Positions 11,488 to 22,905 of a DNA stretch of 64,000 nucleotides are shown piece by piece (positions within the stretch are counted from its first letter, which is position 1; every line of letters starts with the position of its first letter). This stretch comes from Phragmites australis (lineage: Eukaryota; Streptophyta; Magnoliopsida; Poales; Poaceae): assembly GCF_958298935.1 (NCBI RefSeq), contig NC_084927.1:35716501-35780500 (forward strand). The letters run 5' to 3'. Made by a program: the position numbers and the translations under genes. The notes below the pieces were generated by a model that was not told the origin of the DNA, did no database searches, and saw only the letters and a program-made list of their open reading frames with translations.

Positions 11488-11604
11488 TGTTCGGTTTTAT
11501 CATGAGTTCCCTGCAAGCATTTCATGTGGCACTATTCAAGTTACTATCTTTATGAGTTTTAGGTGCAATATGAGTGTTTGGGAAAACTCTCGGTGATACT
11601 CAAC
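11488..11604 (+). ncRNA. MIR395: MIR395 precursor hairpin 4 (degenerating)
   Basis: Mature-position 21-mer at 11569-11589; star arm at 11504-11525 (GAGTTCCCTGCAAGCATTTCAT). It differs from hairpin 1 at six positions: 1-4, 15 and 16 (GGGAAAACTC replaces GGGGGAACTC). The arms still face each other around a longer loop (about 43 nt), and the stem base TTTATCATGAG/CTCGGTGATAC is retained. Likely a decaying member of the array. Confidence 0.75.
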
Positions 11605-11841
11605 ATTTATGTGAGTCTAAAAGTCACATTACTACGCATCATGCTTGCATTCATGAGCTATGAGAGCTCTAGGTATGTGCTAATCTAGGGTTTCTCTTTT
11701 CTAGACTTATAACATGTATCACTAACTTATCTATCCCTACCAAATGATGTTACTGGTGTTGCAAGTGCCACATCTACTTTCATTGGTCATTCATGTTAAG
11801 TCAATATCTATACGAATATACAAAGCACGATTTCTGGTGTT

Positions 11842-14500
11842 TTGATGGAGTTCGCTTCCCCTCCCTCTCCCCCGCCATCGCTCACCCTGAGCTCGGTGTC
11901 CACCCACCAACCACCGTCGGTCCTTCCTTGTCCACCACCCGTTTCCCCAGTGACCTCTCCTCCCCTCTCCCCTCTCGCTCGACCCTGCTGCCCTAGTGCC
12001 ACCTCCACAGGCAGATCCAAACTGCAGCGATGGCTCCACGAGTCCCCACTTTCTGCGTCTTTGGTCGGGTGCTCGCCTTCGCCTGAGGCCACGAGGTTGT
12101 CGGCCGCTCTCAAAGGAAAATCCATCCTTCATGACATGGAACCTTTCCTTCCCCGTCAAGTTGCTCCCACTGGTTTCATGGCCTCCGCGAGGAGGGCACC
12201 ACCTGCCCTTCCTATCTGCTCCACTTCTCGCCTGTCGCCCGCACCGCCTACCCCTCCTCCCTAGGCCGACGATAGCGGCTGGATTGTGGTCACCAAACAC
12301 AATCGCGCTCGGGCACCGAAGGCTGCCTCTGGTCGTCTGCACTCTGCCCCTCGCATGCAAAGCTTGCTCTCTACTCTCAATGGCCACTGTCTCAATTGCT
12401 TGTCTACTACGCATCGTCGTGCGGATTACCGTCTTCCACCAGATGCTTTTGTTGCAAAGACTTCTGGCATCATGCCAAATACTGCAAACGCTCACGGGCT
12501 TCGTCCTCCAGTTCAGAGGGATCTGACCGTCACCGTCAATTCTGTCGCATCTCCCCGAATGGCTCCACTCCGGTGGGTTCGACGGCCCGGGCCGCTACGC
12601 CACCTCTCTTCGCTGGGTCTGAGCAGCATGGCTCTCAGGGAGGCTCCACTCCCTCCGGGACCACGGCCCTCAGGTCCACCCCTTCAGGTTCTCCTCCAGC
12701 ATGTGCAGGCCCAGTTTCGCCACAGACCTCCACCTGGAAGGTTGTTGTCCCTACCCCACCCCGGCACCTCGGCGATGCGTGGTGCCTTGGTCGAACACGT
12801 TCTCTGCAAACGAGAGTCATCTCCGCTTGGTGATCCTTGCTTACGCCGACAGCGCCCGACAGGGTTTCTATCGGAGCTCTCTAGTTTCATCACCGGTGGT
12901 CTCAGAGTTTCGACGATGGAGTTCAATGTTATGGTGTTCTACCCCTACAATTTTTTAATCATCTGCTGGTCGCAAGCTGCATGTGAATCCATCCTTACCG
13001 CAAGCAGCATGCCTCTATCTCCTAATCACTCTGGTTCTTCTGGCCTTGGACGAGGCTGGATTATGCGACCAGCGGCGCCTTACCTTACCGTGTCATCATC
13101 TCATTTCACGGAGTCTCGCCTCATACATGGTTGGCTTCTACGGCTCAATACCTACTAGGCAACCATTGCTGGGTGGAGAGGCTAGAGGATGAAGTCGCCC
13201 TTATAGATAGGGCAAACCTTGCGGATCTCTGTGTTGTTGCTTTGTGTGATTTTATGGAGAAAATCCCCAGCAATGTTGTAATGGATGTTCCAGAGCCAGG
13301 CCGTTCCTTGCGGTATAGCGACCCTATCATGCAGCAACTCTTCAGTTGCATTCCGCCATACATCTCGGAGGTGAGGAACTTAAGATATGATGTCTCCATC
13401 CAGCTCGTCTCCTTGGTGCAATTTCGGACACCCTCCTCCTCCAGTAGCAGCGGCATGTTCTCCTTCGGAGATGAGGCCAGCGAGGGAGGCATGGGTCATT
13501 CTAGCCTTCCACCGGGGCGTTAGTTGTCCTTCTTGCCATTGCCATGCACAAAGGCTGGATCTGGACCATCACTAGTGCGTAGCCATCCTCACGGTGTCTG
13601 ATGGGTGGAAGGCGTCATTTCGTTATCCTCGTCATCCGTGCATATCCAGTTCAGATCCTTCCCTATCACGCTGCTCGAGGATGGGCCTGTTCACATCGTT
13701 TGTGGGCGCATGCATTGTGTTGTCTACTTTCGGTGCATCATGGTCTAGGGAGAACGACCCTATCGCAATCTATCCTCCCACACGTGACACCCATTAGAGT
13801 GCCTACAACCCTATGCTAGAGGAACTCAATCGTTGTGCCACCAAAGTCAAACATGGTCGCGAGGTACTTGCTGACTCTCGACGCATTGCTCTCATATACT
13901 CGAGGCGTGCGTGTCGTGTGCCACCTACTATTCATTCCTTGGGTTCTGAGGCCCCCACTCTCTCCATTGCTGATCCCAGTCTAGAGCCCACCTCCTAGGA
14001 AGACTTGGGTCGCCTCTACGATGGCCCACACTATATGGGTTGTGGTTGTCGATTCGCCGCTCGCTCTGCTCGGTGCTCCTCCTCTCTGCGTTTGGGCAGT
14101 CGGTTTCGTAGACGGGCCTGTTGTCGGATGACCTGCACCGTGTCTCAGCAGCAAGCAGACGATACTCCAATGAACGCATGCGCTGTTTCAGTTGCCCCAG
14201 ATGCTTTGACGGGCGACACGGTCGAGGCAGCGTCGGCTTCTTTCCTCCAAAAACTTTCTAGGGAGATTCCCACCCCCTGGCAATGCCGACCCGTTCTTCT
14301 AACTCCTTCCCGTGCTTGGAATTTGCACCTCGAGGAGTAAGCGGTTGGTTGCTCGGCCAACATCTCCTCGATCAGACCTACCAAGAGAGGGGAGGCTCTG
14401 CTCATGCAACGCCTTGGCCTGGCCAAGGATGACAAGGCCATTACGACACAAACTTGCCAGGCATATGCAGCGCCACCGCGCAAGCCGCGGAGGCCCTAGC
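11842..14500 (+). pseudogene. LINE ORF1 (gag-like) remnant with CCHC zinc knuckle
   Basis: Broken across several frames. A CX2CX4HX4C knuckle (residues C, C, H and C in CFCCKDFWHHAKYC) is read at 12444-12485 in a proline- and serine-rich context, as in ORF1 of plant L1 elements, where it binds the element RNA. Long open stretches in the other frames (for example 12286-13158) are low-complexity and carry no domain. Confidence 0.6.
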
Positions 14501-14540
14501 TTGCTAGGTGCCTCCATGCAATGTTGTCGTTTCCACTTTC

Positions 14541-15330
14541 ATGGATAATTTTAACATTCTCAGTTGGAATGTATGCGGCCTCAACTTTAGGGCCCGTCGT
14601 GACATCATTCAATCCATGATTACATATCACAGTGCTTATGTTGTGTGCTTACTTGAGACTAAGCTTGATGTCGTTACTCCGTTTCTTGTTAATGAGCTCT
14701 GCGGGCCCATTGTTTCTGACTTCTCCTTCTTGCCAGCCGCTAGCACTAGGGGTGGCATCATCATTGCCTGCTGGCAACCTTTTTCTTTAACAACTATACA
14801 AGTGCTTCGTTACTCGATCAGCGTCCTCATTTCTTCACCAACAGACAGCTCCTTTCACTTGACAGCTGTGTATGGCCCCAATGACGAGAGCCTTAAGGAC
14901 TCCTTCCTCTCTGAGCTTGCTATCATTCGCGTGCTGATGCCTGGTCCTTGGCTAATTATTGGAGATTTCAATATGATCTTTTTTTCTTCGGATAAGAACA
15001 CTGTCAAGCTCAACAGGTGATCTATTATGCAGTTTTGGCGGTTCATCGCAGGAGAGGAGCTCGAGGATCTTCATCTTGTTGGCCGTTGATACACTTGGTC
15101 CAATGAGAGGGCCTCCCCCAAGCTGGTGAGGCTTGACAGAGCACTAGTGTCCACAGAATGGGACGACATGTTCTCAGATTGTCTCCTGCAAGCCTTGTCT
15201 TCCGATTGTTCGGACCGCTGCCCCCTCCTGTTGTCATCTTTGGTGTACACACAGAGGCGCAGACGTTTTCACTTCAAGGCTTTCTGGACTAAACTACCTG
15301 ACTTTCTTGATGCCGTCCAGAATGGCTAGG
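14541..15330 (+). pseudogene. LINE ORF2, apurinic/apyrimidinic-type endonuclease domain
   Basis: Reads FNILSWNVCGLN, LLETKLD, GGIIIAC, TAVYGPND and IIGDFNMI in order from 14541, the exonuclease/endonuclease/phosphatase motifs of L1 ORF2, which nick target DNA for reverse transcription. Stops interrupt it at 15018 and near 15090. The frame continues (VRLDRALVSTEW, CSDRCPLLL) until the solo LTR at 15437. Confidence 0.85.
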
Positions 15331-15431
15331 TGCTATCTCCTGAGGAGCTATCCAAGCCACCTCTCTTTAGGCTTGACATCTTGCTCCGGTGTACTTCTAA
15401 AGCGCTTTAGCGCTGGAGCAGCAAATACAAT

Positions 15432-15436
15432 GGTAG
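15432..15436 (+). repeat. left 5-bp duplication of solo LTR A (GGTAG)
   Basis: GGTAG precedes the LTR and TGTAG (16885-16889) follows it; 4 of 5 match. Confidence 0.55.
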
Positions 15437-16884
15437 TGTCGGTGAATCAGGAACCAGGGGTCCCCGAATCCCGAGGTCGGGCCAGCAATCTGCCACGTGG
15501 CGCCTTCCCACGGGGATCATCTCTGCGAGGTACGAAAAGACTAAATCTCGAGAGAGGGCGCTCGGGGCCACGAACAGTGGTCCCCAAGTACCCAGATTCC
15601 CCGATGATCCGCGAAGACCAAGTGACCGGGAAGAGAGTGCTCAGTGTCATGAACAGTGACCCCCAAACACCCAAGTCCCCCGACAACCAGAGAAGCCGAG
15701 TACCGGGAAGGGTGTGCTCGGGGCTGCGAACAGTGGCCCCCGAGCACCCGAGGACCCCGAGGACCCAAGAAAGGTAGTTCCGGGAGAGAGTGCTCGGAGC
15801 TGCGAATAATGGCCCCCGAGCACTCGGTTCCTCGAGGACCCAAACAATCGATTCCGGGAGAGAGTGCTCGGGGCCGTGAACAGTGGCCCCCGAGCACTCG
15901 GTTCCCCGAGAACCAAGAGAGGGCGTTTCCAGGAGAGAGTGCTCGGGGAGGTGAATAGTGACCCCCGAGCACTCGGTTCCCCGACGGCCCAAGAAGCCCT
16001 TCGTCGGTGGCCCCCACAGGGGTCCAGCGATGAGGTGCCAGCCAGTGAAAGGCCCGATACCGCATTTAAGAGGGCGCGTGGCCTGTCACCTCCAACTGCT
16101 CCTGCCACGCTCGGTGTCAGTCCCTGCCACATCTTGGCAAAAGGGCGTGGGGACATTTAATGCACGGGTCCCATCCCGCGTCATCCGGCGCGCCTCGGGA
16201 TAGCATCGCAAGGCCCGAGGCGTCCCGCCTGCCGCCTTGCTGTGTCAGACGAACAAGACCGGGCGGGCACGCCGGGCTGCTCTGCGGCTACTGGTGAGCC
16301 CTCTCCACGGCGCCCTTTGCCAGCGACATCGTGACGACCGAAGACCGGGCGGGGGCGCGTTTTCAACCCCCGTCACTTCGCGCAGAGGTCATGATGACTG
16401 TCTTTCCATTTATAGCGCCTTGGAACTCGTGCCCTCCCTTTCGGGGCACGCTACCACCTGCGAGTATTTAAGGGAGCCGGCGGGCACGGACAAAGACAAC
16501 GGAAGAACTCTCAGACTTTCAGAGGATTCTCAGAGGCTGAAGAACATCTTCATACAAGCATAGAAGCTGAGACCACCGAAGAACAAGGAGCTCGAAGCTC
16601 TAGGATAGACAAACATTCTTGTAACCAGCAACATTTCTGAGAGATATTCTCAGGGCATTTATAGCATCCACACAGGAGTAGGGTATTACGCTCAGTGCGG
16701 CCTGAACCTGTCTAAAAATCCCTCCAGTGCATTTACTGCATCCTGCATTAGATCATTCCACCCCACCTGCCATCGCATTTACATCCATTTATTTCTCCCG
16801 CAAACATATTCAGAATCACCCCCCCGGCCGAATCTCAAAAAGGGGTCCCTCAGGATCCCTGCGATAGGAGTTCACCCTCCGATA
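15437..16884 (+). mobile_element. solo LTR A (TGTCGG...CCGATA family) nested in the LINE
   Basis: Starts TGTCGGTGAATCAGG and ends CACCCTCCGATA (canonical CCGACA mutated), 1,448 bp, no internal retrotransposon sequence, so it is a solo LTR left by LTR-LTR recombination. It carries about six imperfect ~75-bp units (GTGCTCGGGG...CCCCCGAGCACTCGGTTCC...) between about 15540 and 15990. LINE ORF2 resumes directly after it. The family looks Gypsy-like by LTR ends only; without gag-pol that is inference. Confidence 0.85.
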
Positions 16885-16889
16885 TGTAG

Positions 16890-18498
16890 CATCAAGGCTC
16901 AGTTGCTCATTGCACGGGAGCTTATTGCTCGTTTTGACGCTGCTCAGGAGGGCAGCGATCTTTCAACCACATAATCCGAGTTGCGTAGGCACCTCGAGTT
17001 TCTTTGTTTGGGCCTGGCCTCCCTCGAGCGCTCAATTGCGCGTAGCTATTTTGGGTTGGCCTAGCTCCTGAAGGGGGACGCCAATTACAGGCTCTTCCAC
17101 TCCTTTGCCAATTTCCAGGCACGCAAGAACACCATCTCTTCTTTAGCCACGCTGGAAGGCACAATCTCCTCTCATAATGCTATGGAGGAGGCGTTGCTCG
17201 GCCATTTCACTTCCCTTCTTGGCGTCACTCCTGCCAGACCTTTCTCCTTGGACCTGTCTGGACTTGACATCAATCCTCTCGACTTGCAGCTGTTCGATTC
17301 TCCTTTCGATGAGGAGGAGATTTTGGAGGCAATCAAGCGACTACCGCTCAACAAGGCTCCAGGCCCCAATAGTTTTACGACAGAGTTCTACCGTGTTGCC
17401 TGGCCTATCATCAAGAATAACGTGGACCCTTGCCATCTGTGCATTCGGCATCGATGACCGTAGGGGTCTCAATGGGCTCAATAGCACTCTCATCACGCTT
17501 CTGCAAAAGATGGAAGGGGCCACCTCGGCCTTGGATTTCCGCCATATTAGCCTTATTCACAGTGTTGGGAAGTTGATCACAAAAGCTTTGGCTCTTCAGC
17601 TCGTGCCTCGGCTTAGCTCAATAATCACTACAGTTAAAGTGCGTTCATCGTTGGGCATTCCATTCATGACAACTTCAAATTAGTCCACTCCACTGTGAGG
17701 TTATTCAAGAAATCCAAGAGACCTAAGATTCTGTTCAAGTTGGACATCACTAAGGCGTTCTATTCCTTGAGCTGGGCTTTTCTCTTGGAGGTTATGCGGG
17801 CATGGGGCTTTGGTCCCCGTTTGTGCTCCTGGATTGAGGCAATTCTTGGCTCCTCGTCCACTCGCATTCTTCTAAACTCTATTCCGGGGCCATCTTTCTA
17901 CCACGCGCGTTAATTGCGTCAGGAGGACTCCTTGTCCCCGTTCTTATTCATGATGGTGATGGACACTCTTAATCGTCTACTGACCAAGGTCAGGGAGGCA
18001 GGAATCATCGAGTTCACGAGACATGCTTTAATCCAGTACCATTGTTCTCTATACGCCGATGATGCAGTGATCTTCATTTCACCAAAACTGCAAGACATCC
18101 GAGCACATTTATATATCTTGCATTTCTTCGATGAGGTTTCCGAGGTTAGAACTAATTTGGACAAATGCACGGTCATTCCTATTTGTTGTGACGATCATGA
18201 CCTCAGAGTTATCAGCAAGAACCTCACATGTTAGTTGTCTACCTTCCTCATCCAATACTTGGGAGTGCCTCTCACGATCAGCCAGCTGCTCAGACATCAC
18301 CTCCAGCCTTTGGTAGATAGGGTCGCTGCTAAGTTACCAACCCGGCATGCTAGGCTAATTTCAAAATCTGTCTGTGCCACTCTAGTCAAAGCGGGGTTGT
18401 CCCTGACTCCTTTGCACACGATCATCTCCTTTCCTGTTCCTCCATGGGTAATCAAGGAAATAAATAAGCTTCGGAAGGCCTTCTTATGGAGGTGATGA
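16890..18498 (+). pseudogene. LINE ORF2, reverse transcriptase domain
   Basis: After the solo LTR the frame resumes with DANYRLFHSFANFQARKN-like sequence, then LPLNKAPGPNSFTTEFYR, FRHISLIHSVGKLITKALA, FKLDITKAFYSLSW, DSLSPFLFMMVMD and the catalytic SLYADDAVIFI (YADD), all in LINE RT order. Frameshifts near 17440 and 17640, and stops at 17911, 18232 and 18496, break it. It would have reverse-transcribed the element RNA at the nicked target. Confidence 0.9.
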
Positions 18499-18629
18499 CC
18501 AGGGGTCGCAATGCTCTGGCATGGCAATGAGTGTGCCGACCACTGGCCTATGGAGGATTGGGAATTCAAGACCTTCGGATTGCCGGCTTTGCTTTGCGCC
18601 TCCGATGGCTTTGGTGGCAACGCTAGGAC

Positions 18630-19480
18630 CCCTCTAGGCCATGGGTGAACCGTCCCCTAACTCATGAGTGTGAAGTCATCTCCCTTTTTTATGGTTCAAT
18701 CATTTTTGAGATTGGCAATGGGGAATCAACTTTCTTTTGGACTGGCGTGTGGTTGGAGGGTTGTTCTATCCATCTATTGGCACCAGACCTCTTCGGTTGC
18801 ATCACTCCTTCGCACCTTAAGTCTAGAATGGTGAAGGACGCTTTGCACAACTGCTCCTAGGTGTGGGACATCACGGGCCCCCTCTCCGTTGCCACGATCA
18901 CCCAGTTTCTGCTCCTCTTGTCCAAACTGGGATCTTTTCACCTTGGTGATGGGCAGGATCGCGTGATATGGAGATGGTGCCCTTCAGGAAAGTACACTGT
19001 AAGGTCTGCTTACCACATGTTCCAAGGATCCATTTGTTTTGAAGGTGCAAGATTACTATGGAAAGCATGGGCACCAGTGAAAGTAATATTCTTTGTCTGG
19101 CTCAGCCTCCATGGCCGCTTTATGGATCGCGGTTCGAAGGAAGCGCCACGGGCTACAACCAGGTGATTCGTGCTTGTTTTGCTTGCAACTTTCAGAGACG
19201 GTTGACCATCTGTTCTTACATTGTTCCTTGGCGCATGAAGTTTGGTGGCGTGTTCCGGGGGTTCACGTTCCAGCATATGATCTCGTTCTTCTCGACTGGT
19301 GGTTGATATCCAGGGGCGCATGGATGAGGAACTCCGCAAAGGCCTAGACTCACTCATTCTTCTAACTTGTTGGCGCATCTAGTTGTCGCGCAACGACATC
19401 ATCTTCAATGGTCGTCGCATCTCATCTGACTTTTTGTTGGCCCTAATTTGGAAGGACGCTGAACGATAGTGCGCCACCGG
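18630..19480 (+). pseudogene. LINE ORF2, C-terminal zf-RVT region
   Basis: Reads FEIGNGESTFFWTGVWLEG, then RVIWRWCPSGKYTVRSAYHMF and LLWKAWAPVKVIFFVWLSLHGR, the reverse-transcriptase zinc-binding region found in plant LINE ORF2. Frames change at about 19170. Frame-shifted remnants continue to roughly 19480. Confidence 0.75.
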
Positions 19481-19685
19481 CACGACAAAACTGTCTATCC
19501 TCTTAGCTAGCCTGAGTTGTTGGGGCTCAGTTTTTTAGCTAACGTCGATGTTCAGTCCTACGGTTGTTTTCCTTTTGTATTAGTGTGATTGCGTGTTTTG
19601 TATTATCCTGTAACTAGACCCTCCAAGGTCATCGTTAAAGACTCTATGCCTTCGTCTTCTTAATACAAAGATACGCAACTCTCCT

Positions 19686-20842
19686 CAAGGTTCCAAAAAC
19701 CGACGGTTACCGAGAAAAAATCGCGATAACCGGCCATCTCGGTCCGGCTCGGTTTCAGAAACCGAATTTGAATTCAAAAAATTAAAAAAAAATCTTAAAA
19801 AACTGGACACAATTCTAAGACCTTCTGTGAAAAAAAAAATCAAAAATAATGTCGTTTGCATCATATTCTATAGGGAGGAAGTTTAAAAAAAATAAAAAAG
19901 TTGAAGCGTGCGGCTCAGTTATTAACTCATGTTAAGGAAAAGTTTAACATGCAAACACATATTTTTTTTTGTGTAGAACGTATCTTAAGAGGATCTTTAA
20001 AATTGATCTCACTTTATTTAGAGTTTTATTAATTTGTCTATAATTTCTACAAAGTTCACAAGCATAAAGTGAATATGTTAAGAAACAACACTGTAATTAA
20101 AATTTTCATGTCTATTATTATTTTTCTACGTAAACCGTAGTATAAATAAACTAATAAAAGTGGTTTCACTAATTTTTTTAGTGTGATGGGTCAGTTATGA
20201 ATTAATCTAGTCGCAACATATTTACACAATCCTGCATGTTATAATAACTAATTCATGAGTTCATGCATTTTTAAAATACATAGGATCATGTAAGAAGACT
20301 AACAAAATTAGTTTCATGATTTTTTTTTTAGCAAAGAGTAAACTATGTATTTAACTTGGTTTAACAAATACATTTTCTCACAGAAATTTTTGAACTTTTT
20401 TATGAGTATAAATACTTTTATCATGTAGATCATGTTACAAGGAAACCAACAAAATTTGATTCACTTGATTTGAAGCTCAGATGAATTAGTTATTGATTTT
20501 ACAAGACTGAGATAATTTTTGGGTTTTTTTTGTTGAACTTCACTTAAAATCGAGAAAACCGCTCGATAAATCGAGAAAACCGAGCGGTTACCGATAATGT
20601 GAAAAATTCGAGAAAACCGCTCGATAAATAGCAAAAACCGCTCAGTAACCGGTACAATTCGACCGGTAATTGGACCGGTTACCGAGCGGCTAAAATCGCG
20701 ATTTTTCCCCTAAATTTTAAATTTATTCAGATGAATTTTGTCCGAAATTTTTTATAAATTCGAGCAGTTACCACGGTAATCGTGATTTTTTAGTTACCGC
20801 CGAAGCTCGGTAACCGAGCTCCGATCGGTAACGTAAACCTAG
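19686..20842 (+). mobile_element. hAT-like non-autonomous element, copy 1
   Basis: 1,157-bp non-coding insert splitting the 3' end of the LINE. Ends are CAAGGTTCCAAAAACCG and, reverse-complemented, CTAGGTTTACGTTACCG: imperfect terminal inverted repeats. Subterminal GGTTACCGAG / CGATAACCGG motifs occur at both ends in inverted orientation. Flanks ACTCTCCT (19678-19685) and GTTCTCCT (20843-20850) fit an 8-bp target duplication with two changes, the hAT length. A second copy is at 49572-50424 in opposite orientation. Confidence 0.7.
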
Positions 20843-20882
20843 GTTCTCCTACGTATTCGAGGAAAAAAAAAGCACAAGTTCT

Positions 20883-22202
20883 CATGACATCCACCAACTT
20901 AGTGTATACCTCAATTATATTCTATCCATCCGATCAATTGCATCTAATGGTTCTTGCTGATTTTGTGCCCTGTATTCCTCCAGCAATTAATAACACCGAT
21001 AACATTATAATCATTAATGTATCCCCTAATCATCATCACCTTATAACCTGATCACTATTTATTATTACGTGTAAATTGAGAATTGATTAGTTAACATGCT
21101 TAGGTACACCACTTATAAACATTTCTAAGACATTATTTGTTGGTATATACTCTGTTTATTTTGCTTAGTATATACATGACAATTACTCGTGCCCTTTTTC
21201 TATACGAACATACTGGTAAGAACATGCAACTTATATACTGCCATCTTAGATTCTTATTGTATTTTATTTATGTCAGAAGATCAAATGAGCATTAGTTTTA
21301 CAGTACTTATATAATTTGTATCCTGGGATGCAAAACGAATGCTGCCACAATCTACCCTAGGTTAAAATTTCTGAGAAAAAATATAATACTCATCAGCGTA
21401 TGTAACATTCATATCGAGTTTTATGATAACTGTGGTTCAAAACTACTAGTGTTTGAAAAATTATATTTTCCATCCACTTAAGGTTACTTCATAAAAAATT
21501 AGTCACACAATTTTACATCAAATAAAAAAAGAAATGTTGACAAATTTACATGGAACAAAAAATTAAGAAAAAAATGTAACACTCTGCACTACTATTCGGA
21601 TAACTATTTGCACAACGAACATTTTTCGCCGAACTAGTCCAAGGAATTTAAACTAATTTTTTCATGCATAAAAAATTTAAACTATTTTTTGTATTTTCGG
21701 TACTAGAAATAAGATTAAAAAACACCCGTCCAGAGATAACTTCGCATTTTCATGCTCTCTAAGACGTGAAAATATTTTCACACTTTCAAACCGTGAAAAT
21801 TAAATGTTCGTTCAACCAATCCGTGAAAATATACATTTTTGTTACTCCAACTCGCAAAAATTGATTGTCACGGAATCATATCGCGACAGTGGGTTATTTT
21901 TTAATTTTTCGAATTCATACAATATTTTTGAAATTCACATAAAAAATAATATTAAAAAAATTCGAACCTATACACCAGTTGACCATCAGACTTTGAAGGT
22001 TGGAAGTACCAAGTTTGCCAAGCGAGGAAACCAGGTTATCTTTGCATGTTATTTTATCACTGAATTAGTCCTAATAAACCAACTCCTTCAGAGAATATGA
22101 TGAGCATCAATCATCCACGACTACGCCGATCAAAATGCGCTTAAGTATTATCTTGTGCGGCTGCGTAACCCATCACGACACAACAGCCATAATAATCCTT
22201 CG
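20883..22202. other. AT-rich intergenic stretch
   Basis: No gene or complete element is visible. Scattered short repeats such as CGTGAAAAT occur around 21760-21830, and a short open frame at 21804-22100 has no recognisable domain. Confidence 0.4.
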
Positions 22203-22299
22203 TCTGGAATACAGGTAACAGGCATCAAAATTATGGGTACCATAGAATCTGGAATACAGGTAACAGGCATCAAAATTATGGGTACCATAGAATCTGGAA
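22203..22299 (+). repeat. 45-bp tandem duplication
   Basis: The unit starting TCTGGAATACAGGTAACAGG is repeated perfectly with a 45-bp period, two full copies plus the start of a third. It sits at the downstream (3') border of the minus-strand chimeric pseudogene. Confidence 0.95.
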
Positions 22300-22905
22300 T
22301 TTCAGAGGCCAGGGTTGTGCAAGGTAGTGGTTACTTGCTCCGTGTCGTTGCTCCATGTCGTAGACGCACGACCCCTTGTCATCAGTGTCGAAGAAATAGA
22401 TGCAGTTTGCCTTCAAACCAACCATGTGTGCCGGCATCGGCGCCCCGAACTGACCATTGCTGACAAAAGAACACCCTGTTGCTACCGAGCCCTGTCGCCT
22501 TTCCCCAGCGCTCCTGCACCGGTCTAGCTTCTGCACTTCAACACGCCAAATCCTCTCGCAGAGCGGTGTGTAGAAAAACTGCACCGTGAACAACTCCCCG
22601 CATGACTCCACCAGGGAAGCTTCCCTGTAGCAGCAATCCACCGGCCACGGCGTATCCTCGACATGGGAGCTAGACAATGTCGGGTCCGGCGAGAACTCAA
22701 GAGTCCCCAGCTTATCATCCCACACTGTAGAATTTGCCCCCCACCTCCGCGAGTCGGACCACCGCCTTGACGATGCTGTCGTGGCCAAAGCGGTCGTCAA
22801 CGACCAGCAGCTCAGGCCGATATACATGCCGGAACCACCGGCTGCCCCCAGGGCGACAGTAGCACAGAACTGGATCTGTGAGGTGGATCACCATGATCGC
22901 GCGCG
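22300..22905 (-). pseudogene. DUF295-like gene fragment
   Basis: Minus-strand frames read CRPGGSRWFRHV..., VVRLAEVGGKFYSVG, then after a frameshift near 22730 FSPDPTL, ASLVESCGELFTVQFF, RIWRVEVQKLD, FVSNGQFGAPMPAHMVGLK and NCIYFFDTDDKGSCVYDMEQ. This is the C-terminal part of a plant DUF295 (F-box-associated) protein, whose biochemical role is not established. The frame break and missing N-terminal F-box make it a pseudogene. It is fused upstream to proteasome-ATPase-like sequence. GC content is far above the flanks. Confidence 0.75.

Larger units (their letters stand above)
11836..20868 (+). mobile_element. L1-like LINE, degenerate, with two nested insertions
   Basis: Non-LTR retrotransposon on the plus strand: ORF1 with zinc knuckle, then endonuclease, reverse transcriptase and zf-RVT, then a 3' end TTAATACAAAGATACGCAACTCTCCT...ACGTATTCGAGG plus an A run, typical of plant L1 elements. 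The 3' end is split by a hAT-like insert (19686-20842) and ORF2 by a solo LTR (15437-16884). Flanking 14-bp sequences AAAGCACGATTTCT (11822-11835) and AAAGCACAAGTTCT (20869-20882) match at 12 of 14 positions and are the likely target-site duplication. Many stops and frameshifts: not active. Confidence 0.85.

Noticed and set aside
12286..13158. 290-codon open frame in the LINE 5' part
   Set aside because: Low-complexity, overlaps other long frames in a GC-rich degenerate ORF1, and the zinc knuckle lies in a different frame.
15540..15990. Possible CRISPR-like repeat array
   Set aside because: Units are imperfect, about 75 bp, without separate unique spacers; a plant LTR minisatellite explains them.
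15307..16203. Several 80-180 codon open frames on both strands
   Set aside because: They lie in the minisatellite of solo LTR A and repeat its ~75-bp unit; no protein family.
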